This document shows positions 8,111 to 14,361 of a DNA stretch of 27,559 nt, one piece after another (within the stretch, counting starts at the first letter, position 1; each line of letters starts with the position of its first letter). The stretch spans positions 18,335 to 45,893 of the forward strand of contig PMBV01000385.1 of the NCBI GenBank assembly GCA_003153055.1. The letters are read 5' to 3'. Source of the stretch: Myxococcales bacterium (GTDB lineage Bacteria > Myxococcota > Myxococcia > Myxococcales > Myxococcaceae). The notes under the pieces were generated by a model, which was not told the DNA's origin, did not search any database, and saw only the letters and a program-made list of their open reading frames with translations. The translations under genes and the position numbers were made by a program.

Positions 8111-9850
8111 TCAGGGCTCCTTCACGGAGGTGTTGAGGCCATGCGTGTTCGGCACGCCCTGCTCGCGCCAGCCAGGGGGACGCCCGTCGGACGCGGTCGG
8201 CATGGTGCCGATGCCTGGACGGAGTTGCTTGGGCGGTGCCGCCTTGTCCCACTCGAAGGGCAACAGCTCGGGCACCAGACGGGCCATCGCCTCGAAGAGA
8301 TCACGTGAGCTGGTGGCGGCGATTGGTTGACCCAGCCGCTTGCTCAGAAGGGCCGCCCAGCGCCAGGCCGGGAGCGACTCGCCACGGGGCGGGAACGCCT
8401 GACGGGATCGCTGGGTGATGCCCGCCTCTTGGGTGAAGCTGCCTTCGTCTTCCACCGGCGAGCTCGTCGCCAGCAGCACGTCGGCTCGCGCGGTCAGGGC
8501 CGTCTCGTTGGTGGCGGTCACCGCGAACAGCTCGAGGCGCTCGGCTCGGTTGGCGAACTGCTCGGCGTCCTCCGGCACCTCGTGCCCGAAGGCGACCAGG
8601 GCCTTCACCTGGCCCGCGTCGATGGCCTTGGTCAATGCCTCGAACGGCAACAGCGCGAGCCCCCGCGCCTTGGCGATCCACTCCAGGCCGCGCCGGTTGG
8701 GGTTCTTGTCAGCGGTCATCAGGAAGAAGTCGTTCTCTCCCCGCGGCCGCCCGGTGACGTAGAGGGCCGTGACCTTGAGCGCGCCCTTCGCCAGAGCCGT
8801 CACCGCCAGCAGGTCCTCGTTGGACAGCGTGGGCGACACGGCGACCGCCACCTGGCCCACCAGCGGAGCGAGCTTCGAGCCCAGGTGCTCGACGGCGTCG
8901 GGTGCCCGAGCGGCCGCCGACCCGTTGCCTCGACCGAGCCTCGACTCGAGCGCCCGGTGCGCGTTGAGGCCCTTGTACGACAGCCGGCCTTGATCGCACA
9001 TCCAGCTCTGGTTGACCGCCTCGTTCTCGCGGGGTCGGAACCGGTAGACGTCTTGGCCCATGAAGTCGACCCAGGTCGCGCAGCCGCGTGAGCAGCCGGT
9101 GCACACCGAGGGCGCGGTCGACAGGAACCAGGCGCGAGCCCGGAAGCGGAAGTCGCGGTTGAGCAGGGCCCCGACCGGGCAGAGGTCGACGATGTTGCCC
9201 GAGTAGTTCGACTCGAGCTTGCCGAAGTGGGGCGCCACGTCGACCACCTCGTGTGAGCCTCGGCCGAAGATGCCCAGCTGGGGCGCCTTGGCCACTTCCT
9301 TCATGAACCGCACGCAGCGGGAGCAGAGGATGCAGCGCTCCTGATCGAGCACCACCAGCTCACTGAGGGCCTTGCGCTTGTTGCGCAGCACCTTGTCGCC
9401 CTCGAGCCGCGAGGGTTCGGCGTCGTGGCGCATGTAGAAATCTTGCAGCTTGCACTCGCCAGCCTGGTCGCAGATGGCGCAGTCCACCGGGTGGTTCAGG
9501 AGCAGGAACTCCATCACCATCTTCTGCTGGGCCGTCACCTTCTCGGTCTTGGTCTTCACCACCATGCCCTCGGCGATGGCGGTCTGGCAGGCCGGCACCA
9601 GCTTTCCGGGGGGCGCCATCGACGACTCGACCACGCACATACGGCAGTTCGCCGCGACCGAGAGGCGCGGGTGGTAGCAGAAATACGGAATGTCGACGCC
9701 CACCGTCTTCGCCGCGTCGACCATGTTGGTGCCGGGCTTGGCCACCACCTCTTTGCCGTCGACGGTGAAGGTCACCTTGCCGGGGTTCTTGGGCGGCGGG
9801 GGGCCGGGCGGCGGCGGCTTGGGTGGCTCGGGCTTCTTCTCGTCGCTCAT
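8111..9850 (-). CDS. nuoG: NADH:quinone oxidoreductase subunit G (iron-sulfur)
   Basis: The 579-residue protein carries most of the peripheral-arm iron-sulfur clusters. The 2Fe-2S ligands are C58, C69, C72 and C88. The His-ligated 4Fe-4S cluster uses H120, C124, C127 and C133. The next 4Fe-4S cluster uses C173, C176, C179 and C224. An extra cluster motif, C250-x2-C253-x3-C257 with C285, matches the N7 type, which only some bacteria keep. The C-terminal half is the degenerate molybdopterin-oxidoreductase-like part and is short. Residues 1-25 form a Lys/Pro-rich extension not expected in the family. The ATG at 9850 overlaps the nuoD stop as ATGA, so translation is probably coupled. nuoE and nuoF, normally between nuoD and nuoG, are absent. 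Confidence 0.95.
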   Translation of the reverse strand: MSDEKKPEPPKPPPPGPPPPKNPGKVTFTVDGKEVVAKPGTNMVDAAKTVGVDIPYFCYHPRLSVAANCRMCVVESSMAPPGKLVPACQTAIAEGMVVKTKTEKVTAQQKMVMEFLLLNHPVDCAICDQAGECKLQDFYMRHDAEPSRLEGDKVLRNKRKALSELVVLDQERCILCSRCVRFMKEVAKAPQLGIFGRGSHEVVDVAPHFGKLESNYSGNIVDLCPVGALLNRDFRFRARAWFLSTAPSVCTGCSRGCATWVDFMGQDVYRFRPRENEAVNQSWMCDQGRLSYKGLNAHRALESRLGRGNGSAAARAPDAVEHLGSKLAPLVGQVAVAVSPTLSNEDLLAVTALAKGALKVTALYVTGRPRGENDFFLMTADKNPNRRGLEWIAKARGLALLPFEALTKAIDAGQVKALVAFGHEVPEDAEQFANRAERLELFAVTATNETALTARADVLLATSSPVEDEGSFTQEAGITQRSRQAFPPRGESLPAWRWAALLSKRLGQPIAATSSRDLFEAMARLVPELLPFEWDKAAPPKQLRPGIGTMPTASDGRPPGWREQGVPNTHGLNTSVKEP

Positions 9851-11073
9851 TGCTCGACCTCTCCGCCGATCATGTTGATGGTGTCGAAGGTGGGGACCAG
9901 GTCGGCCAGCATCCGGCCCTCGCACATGCGAGCGAGCCCGCTGAGGAGCTGGAACCCAGGAGCCCGCACGTGCACCTTGTAGGGGCGACCCGAGCCGTCA
10001 CTCCGAAGGTACCAGCCGAGCTCGCCGTTGGCCGACTCGGTGGAGTGCCAGAGCTCGCCCGGTGGAACGGGGACGCCCTCCATCACCAGCTTGAAGTGGG
10101 CGATGACGCCCTCGATGGAGCCGTAGACCTTCTCCTTGGGTGGCAGCGCGACTCTCCAGTCGTCGATCAGCACCGGCCCCTCGGGCATCTTCTCGAAGGC
10201 CTGGCGAATCAGCTTCATCGACTCGCGGATCTCGAGCACCCGCAAGAAGTACCGGTCGAAGTTGTCGCCGTTGTTGCCGAGGGGCACCTGGAAGTCGAGC
10301 TGATCGTACGCCCAGTAGGGCTTGGCCTTGCGAACGTCGTAGTCCACTCCACAGGCTCGCAGGCACGGCCCGGTGAAGCCGAAGTCGAGCGCGTCGTCCT
10401 TCGAGATGACGCCAGTGCCGCGGGTGCGGTCGGTGAAGATGCGGTTGCGAGACAACAGCGCGTCGACCTCTCCCGCGAGCTCGGCGATCTTGGTGAGGGT
10501 CTTCTCGACCTTCTCGGCCCAGCCCGAGGGCAGGTCGCGGTTGAGGCCGCCGATGCGGCCGTAGCTGGTGGTCAGTCGCGCGCCGGTCAGCTCGGTGATG
10601 CGGTCGGTGATGAGCTCGCGAGCCTCGATGGCGTAGAGAAAGGCCGAGAACCCACCCAGCTCAAGGGCCAGGGCTCCCGCGGTGGTGAGGTGGCTGAAGA
10701 TGCGGTGGAGCTCGGCGCCAATGACTCGAATGAACTTGGCCCGCTCGGGAATCTCGAGGCCGATGAGCGTCTCGACCGCGGTGAGGAAGCCGAAGTTGTT
10801 CTGGAGCGGCGCCACGTAGTCGAGGCGATCGGTGTACGGCAGGCACTGGGTCCAGGTGACGTTCTCGCAGCTCTTCTGGAAGCCCCGGTGAAGGAACCCG
10901 ACCTCGGTGTCCATCTTGATGATGGTCTCGCCATCGAGATCGAGGCGCAGCCGCACGGTCCCGTGGGTGGCCGGGTGCGAGGGGCCGAGGTTGATGACCA
11001 TGTTGCGGGTCTGGAGGTGCGCTTCCAGCTCGTCGTCGCGCGGAGTCGGATCGTATTCGTCGAAGGAGGCCAT
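9847..11073 (-). CDS. nuoD: NADH:quinone oxidoreductase subunit D (49-kDa type)
   Basis: The 408-residue subunit is the hydrogenase-like protein that with NuoB forms the quinone site near cluster N2. Signatures are NLGPSHPATHG (28-38), including the loop that holds the quinone-contacting His, and EVGFLHRGFQK (57-67), followed by YTDRLDY. The length is normal for a separate NuoD, so it is not fused to NuoC. The ATG at 11073 lies 24 bp after nuoC and has only a weak ribosome site. The 3' end overlaps nuoG by 4 nt (ATGA). NuoB, its structural partner, is not encoded in the window. Confidence 0.96.
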   Translation of the reverse strand: MASFDEYDPTPRDDELEAHLQTRNMVINLGPSHPATHGTVRLRLDLDGETIIKMDTEVGFLHRGFQKSCENVTWTQCLPYTDRLDYVAPLQNNFGFLTAVETLIGLEIPERAKFIRVIGAELHRIFSHLTTAGALALELGGFSAFLYAIEARELITDRITELTGARLTTSYGRIGGLNRDLPSGWAEKVEKTLTKIAELAGEVDALLSRNRIFTDRTRGTGVISKDDALDFGFTGPCLRACGVDYDVRKAKPYWAYDQLDFQVPLGNNGDNFDRYFLRVLEIRESMKLIRQAFEKMPEGPVLIDDWRVALPPKEKVYGSIEGVIAHFKLVMEGVPVPPGELWHSTESANGELGWYLRSDGSGRPYKVHVRAPGFQLLSGLARMCEGRMLADLVPTFDTINMIGGEVEQ

Positions 11074-11097
11074 GGATCTCGATGGGGGCGAAGGGGG

Positions 11098-11628
11098 TTA
11101 CTCGTCGGCCCCGTTGGTGCCAGGGCCTCGGTAGAGGTCTTCGAGGGGGCGCTCGGGAATGAGCCCTTGACGGCCGCGGAGCGGGTAGTCCTTGCGCAGC
11201 GCGTGACCGACGAACTCCTCGTACATCAGCATGCGGCGTTTCTCTCCACCCGAGAACACGACTCCGTAGAAGTCCCACACGAAGCGCTCGGCCCAGGCCG
11301 CGCCCTGGTAGATCTTGGCGATGGAGGGGATCTCCTCGCCGTCGTCGACGCGCACCTTGAGGCGCAGGTGCTCACCGCGCTCGAGGTTGCGAAAGAAGTA
11401 GAGCACCTCGAAGCGGGGGTGCTGCTCCTCGGGGGCGAGCTGGAGGCGGTCGACCGCGTCCATCGAGAGGAAGAGCCGGAAGCCGAGCTTCTGCTTGAGG
11501 AGCTGGGCGACAAGAGCCATCGATTCACGGCCCACCACGCCCCAAGGCGCGCCGGTGCGGTCTTCGTAACGTTGGACGAGGGCCTGCGGCAGCTGGGCCT
11601 GGATTTGATCGAGCGCGAAGGTACTCAC
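11098..11628 (-). CDS. nuoC: NADH:quinone oxidoreductase subunit C (30-kDa type)
   Basis: The 176-residue protein matches the 30-kDa subunit. ERFVWDFYGVVFSG is the family's ER-x-WD-x-(F/Y)-G motif, and the C-terminal LRKDYPLRG is the usual close of the domain. It sits in the peripheral arm against NuoD and NuoB and has no cofactor. The start is GTG at 11628 with GAGGA just upstream; the nearby ATG is out of frame. It is the first gene of the nuo run, with the promoter at 11662-11690 about 35-60 bp upstream and the pilT stop immediately beyond. Confidence 0.93.
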   Translation of the reverse strand: MSTFALDQIQAQLPQALVQRYEDRTGAPWGVVGRESMALVAQLLKQKLGFRLFLSMDAVDRLQLAPEEQHPRFEVLYFFRNLERGEHLRLKVRVDDGEEIPSIAKIYQGAAWAERFVWDFYGVVFSGGEKRRMLMYEEFVGHALRKDYPLRGRQGLIPERPLEDLYRGPGTNGADE

Positions 11629-11661
11629 ACATTCCTCGAGTCGGGGTGTGGACTAATGGGT

Positions 11662-11690
11662 CTTATAGGGACCCACTGGCGGGGGGTCAA
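11662..11690 (-). promoter_or_regulatory. Sigma70-type promoter of the nuoCDGHI operon
   Basis: Read on the minus strand, TTGACC (11685-11690) is followed after exactly 17 nt by TATAAG (11662-11667). The expected start point is near 11655, leaving a leader of about 27 nt before the nuoC GTG. A 6-bp inverted repeat (TGGGTC / GACCCA, 11657-11662 and 11670-11675) brackets the -10 box and could be an operator. The promoter lies in the 79-bp gap after pilT, so the nuo operon begins at nuoC. Confidence 0.7.
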
Positions 11691-11707
11691 TCGAGAGAAG
11701 CTTCACT

Positions 11708-12784
11708 TCATTCGAAGGCCAGCGCCCGTTCGAAGTCGCTCGGGTTGGTCGCGGCCTCCTTGGCGACCTCGGCGGTGATCTGGTTGTCCTTGAGGAGCTT
11801 CACCAGGTGCATATCGAAGCTCTGGGTGCCCAAGATGTCGTGGCTCCGCTCCAGGTAGTCTTTGATTTCGTGGGTCCGCTGGGGGTCCTTGATGAACTCC
11901 ACCACCGAGAGCGTCGAGACCATGATCTCGGCCGCGGCCACCCGGCCCCGACCCGACGCGTGGGGCAACAGGCGCTGCGAGATGGTCGCCCTCAGGTTCT
12001 CGGCCAGGCGGTTGCGCACCCCGGTCTGGCCCTCGGGAGGGAACACCCCGATGATGCGGTTGATGGTGCGGGAGGCGTCCTGGGTGTGCACCGTGGAGAG
12101 CACCAGGTGGCCCGTCTCGGCGGCTTTGATGGCGATCTCGATGGTCTCGGCGTCGCGCATCTCTCCCACCAGGATGACGTCGGGGTCCTGCCGGAGCGCC
12201 GCCCGGAGCGCCTTGGAGAAGTCGGGGGTGTCGGGGCCGATCTCCCGCTGGGTGATGCGCGAGAAGCGATCCTCGTGCACGAACTCGATGGGGTCCTCGA
12301 TGGTGACGATGTGCTTGCGGTAGTGCTGGTTGATGTAATTGACGATGGCCGCCAGCGTCGACGACTTGCCCGAGCCCGTCACCCCCGTCACCAGCACCAG
12401 GCCTCGCTCTTCCTGGGAGATCGTCTCGAGCACTTTGGGCAGCCCCAGCCTGGCGAAGTCGGGCACCGCGAGGGGAATGGAGCGCAGCACCGCGCCCAGG
12501 TGCCCCTTGTTGCGAAAGAGATTGGCCCGAAACCGCCCCACGCCCTCCAGCGCGTAGCTGGTGTCGAAGTCTTGCAACTCGTCGAGGTTTCCGCGGAACC
12601 GGCTCGACGAGAGGATGTGCCGGGCGATGCGCGCCGTGTCTTCTGGCTGCAGGGCCGGCACCTTCACCGGCAACAGCTGGCCGTTCACCCTCAGGGCAGG
12701 GGAGCTGCCGACCTTGAAGTGCACGTCGGAGGCGCCGTTCTTCACGGCCGCGGCGAGGAACTGGTTGAAGGTGGGCAGCTCCAT
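11708..12784 (-). CDS. pilT: PilT-type twitching/retraction ATPase
   Basis: The 358-residue hexameric ATPase belongs to the type II/IV secretion family. Visible are the N-terminal domain (SDVHFKVGSSPALRVNG), Walker A GVTGSGKS (134-141), Asp box TIEDPIEF (161-168), Walker B VILVGEMRD (203-211) and His box STVHTQDA (230-237). PilT powers retraction of type IV pili. Myxobacteria usually carry several PilT paralogues, and nothing here shows whether this is the main motor. pilB and pilC are not adjacent. The ATG at 12784 lies 14 bp after the cyclic-nucleotide-binding-fold gene, with GAGGAG upstream, so the two are probably co-transcribed. Its 3' end lies just before the nuo promoter. Confidence 0.9.
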   Translation of the reverse strand: MELPTFNQFLAAAVKNGASDVHFKVGSSPALRVNGQLLPVKVPALQPEDTARIARHILSSSRFRGNLDELQDFDTSYALEGVGRFRANLFRNKGHLGAVLRSIPLAVPDFARLGLPKVLETISQEERGLVLVTGVTGSGKSSTLAAIVNYINQHYRKHIVTIEDPIEFVHEDRFSRITQREIGPDTPDFSKALRAALRQDPDVILVGEMRDAETIEIAIKAAETGHLVLSTVHTQDASRTINRIIGVFPPEGQTGVRNRLAENLRATISQRLLPHASGRGRVAAAEIMVSTLSVVEFIKDPQRTHEIKDYLERSHDILGTQSFDMHLVKLLKDNQITAEVAKEAATNPSDFERALAFE

Positions 12785-12798
12785 GGCTCTTTGTCTCC

Positions 12799-13308
12799 TC
12801 AGCGCACCGCCACGGCGATGGCCTGCGACTTGGCCAACAGGGCCGTGGTTCGGCGCAGCCGGTCAGACAGGGTGCGGCAGAACGAGCGGTACACCTTCAC
12901 GGCGAGGTGCACGTCGGCCTCGAGCAATGCCTCGAAGGCTGGCCTGGGCACCTTGAGCAGCCGGCAGGTGGTGATGGTGGTGACCCGCGCGCTCGTCAGC
13001 ACGTCGTCGATGAGCGACATCTCGCCGAACAGCTCACCCTCGCGGAGTCGGCCGATCTCTTCGGTCGCGCCGTGGCGCCCGTCGGCGTTGACGTCGCGGG
13101 TGATTCGCACCTCGCCCTTGGCGATGACGTAGAGCGCGTCGCCCAGGGCGTTCTCTTCGATGACCACCGTCTCCTCGGGCACGTCGACGTACTCGATGAC
13201 GCTGCCCAGGCGGGTCGTCTCGTCGAAGGTCAGCTTCTGAAAGAGGTGGAGCTTCTGCAGGAGCTCCACACCTTCGAATTCTCCGAATCCAGTGAGCTCG
13301 AGCTCCAC
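12799..13308 (-). CDS. Cyclic-nucleotide-binding-fold (CRP-type sensor) protein
   Basis: The 169-residue protein is a cNMP-binding beta-barrel with no DNA-binding domain. Residues 17-125 follow the fold: ETVVIEENALGDALYVIAKG, then the phosphate-binding cassette FGEMSLIDDVLTSARVT (94-110). In CRP the cassette has Arg-Ser-Ala; here the Arg position is Thr105, so classical cAMP binding may be lost. The C-terminal helix (138-165) could mediate dimerisation. The gene precedes pilT by 14 bp, so a role in pilus retraction is possible but inferred. The start is the GTG at 13308. It lies 9 nt from a plausible -10 box, so the message may be leaderless, or translation may begin at the GTG of residue 14. 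Confidence 0.8.
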   Translation of the reverse strand: MELELTGFGEFEGVELLQKLHLFQKLTFDETTRLGSVIEYVDVPEETVVIEENALGDALYVIAKGEVRITRDVNADGRHGATEEIGRLREGELFGEMSLIDDVLTSARVTTITTCRLLKVPRPAFEALLEADVHLAVKVYRSFCRTLSDRLRRTTALLAKSQAIAVAVR

Positions 13309-13317
13309 GGGTCGCGG

Positions 13318-13345
13318 ACTGTAGCCCTTTCCTCATGGAGGCCAA
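13318..13345 (-). promoter_or_regulatory. Possible sigma70 promoter for the cNMP-fold/pilT pair
   Basis: On the minus strand TTGGCC (13340-13345) and TACAGT (13318-13323) are separated by 16 nt. The -10 box ends only 9 nt before the GTG start at 13308, which would give a nearly leaderless transcript. The boxes match the consensus moderately. Confidence 0.4.
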
Positions 13346-13377
13346 CGCCATTCTTCCGCTAGCATCGCCACCGACCG

Positions 13378-13707
13378 ATGACCGAGCCGACAGACGAGCG
13401 CCGGCGGGACCCACGCTACACGGCTCGCCTCGTCGTGCGCTTCGCCAAGCCCCAGGACGCGGCGCGCGCCTTCGAGGCGTTCTCGATGAACCTCTCCGCT
13501 GGAGGCCTGTGCCTCAGGTCGACGGTGCGCCACGAGCTGGGAGAGACGCTGAGGATCGAGCTCGACGCGGGCCCCGATCAGCTCAGCCTCGACGCCGTGG
13601 TGGCCTGGGTTCGGCGCGACACGATGGGGGTGCGCTTCGTGAACGTGCGCCTGCCTGTGAGGGAGCGCCTGGAGGCGCTGGTCGAGCGTCTGCGCCACGA
13701 GCGGTGA
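13378..13707 (+). CDS. Single-domain PilZ protein
   Basis: The 109-residue protein is little more than a PilZ domain. RRRDPRY at residues 8-14 gives the Arg-rich motif (RxxxR type) and NLSAGG at 38-43 gives the N/DxSxxG motif. Both halves of the c-di-GMP site look intact, and DTMGVRFVNV follows as the last barrel strands. It is probably a soluble c-di-GMP receptor acting on a partner protein. The ATG at 13378 has no visible Shine-Dalgarno sequence. It diverges from the cNMP-fold/pilT pair across a 69-bp gap, which fits a link to pilus-based motility, and it converges on the acetyltransferase gene with 15 bp between stops. Confidence 0.88.
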   Translation: MTEPTDERRRDPRYTARLVVRFAKPQDAARAFEAFSMNLSAGGLCLRSTVRHELGETLRIELDAGPDQLSLDAVVAWVRRDTMGVRFVNVRLPVRERLEALVERLRHER

Positions 13708-13722
13708 CGCGGGTTCCGGCGC

Positions 13723-14178
13723 TCACCGCAGGCGGAACAGCCCGACCTGGGCTGGCTCGAAGCCGCAGGCCCCGAGGAACGAAGCCAGCCCGTCATGGGG
13801 CAGGCCGAAGCTCTGCACCTCGAGGCGCTTCACCGACAGCACCCGCGCCCGCTCGATGACGCGCCGGAGCAGCTCTCGGCCGACGCCGCGCCTTCGCCAA
13901 GCCTTGGACACCAACAGCTCATCGATGGTGGCAGCGCGGCCGCCCAGCTTGAGCGTGGGCCGGTGTGTCAGGCTGATGAAGCCGATCGCCCTGTCGTGGC
14001 CGTCGGCGGCGACCAACAACTCCATCTCGGGGTGGCTGATGATCCACGCGACGGTGTGCGCGTCTCCGCTCAGCCCCTCGTCAGCCAAGAGAGACACAAC
14101 AAAGGCGGCGTCGCCGCGACGCGCAGGCCGAACTCTGTACTCCGCTGAGGGAGGCGGAGTGTGCGACGAATGAACCAC
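13723..14178 (-). CDS. GNAT-family N-acetyltransferase
   Basis: From the GTG at 14178 the protein has 151 residues. The GNAT fold is shown by the opening strand YRVRPARRGDAAFV, the strand AIGFISL, and motif A (ELLVSKAWRRRGVGRELL), whose RRGVG binds the acetyl-CoA pyrophosphate. The acceptor is unknown. I prefer GTG 14178 because GAGGA lies 5 nt upstream and the domain begins soon after. In-frame alternatives are ATG 14253 and TTG 14271, which add a polar, Pro/Ser-rich leader and have no ribosome site. It converges on the PilZ gene. Confidence 0.85.
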   Translation of the reverse strand: MVHSSHTPPPSAEYRVRPARRGDAAFVVSLLADEGLSGDAHTVAWIISHPEMELLVAADGHDRAIGFISLTHRPTLKLGGRAATIDELLVSKAWRRRGVGRELLRRVIERARVLSVKRLEVQSFGLPHDGLASFLGACGFEPAQVGLFRLR

Positions 14179-14321
14179 CGAGTCCTCGCACTCTACTCCA
14201 GACGGCGGCGTCGAGGGTGTCCTCTCCGAAGGGTTGTTCCTGATGCGTCGCATTGGTCGGTAGATACCCAAGCATGCCCGCTCGGCTGGCGGTCGATCAA
14301 GGCGCTGGCGACGAGCGCTCG

Positions 14322-14337
14322 AGGTGACTGGTCACCT
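14322..14337. promoter_or_regulatory. Dyad AGGTGAC-TG-GTCACCT
   Basis: Two perfect 7-bp arms flank a 2-bp centre. It lies in the gap between the acetyltransferase start and the stop of the receiver-PATAN-J gene, about 145 bp upstream of the acetyltransferase GTG. It has the form of an operator for a dimeric regulator. No clear promoter was found beside it. Confidence 0.35.
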
Positions 14338-14361
14338 TGACGCACACCAAGCCTCGTACTC

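Noticed and set aside
9823..11778. 651-residue plus-strand frame opposite nuoD and nuoC
   Set aside because: The complex I subunits on the minus strand account for the sequence, and no domain is visible in this frame.
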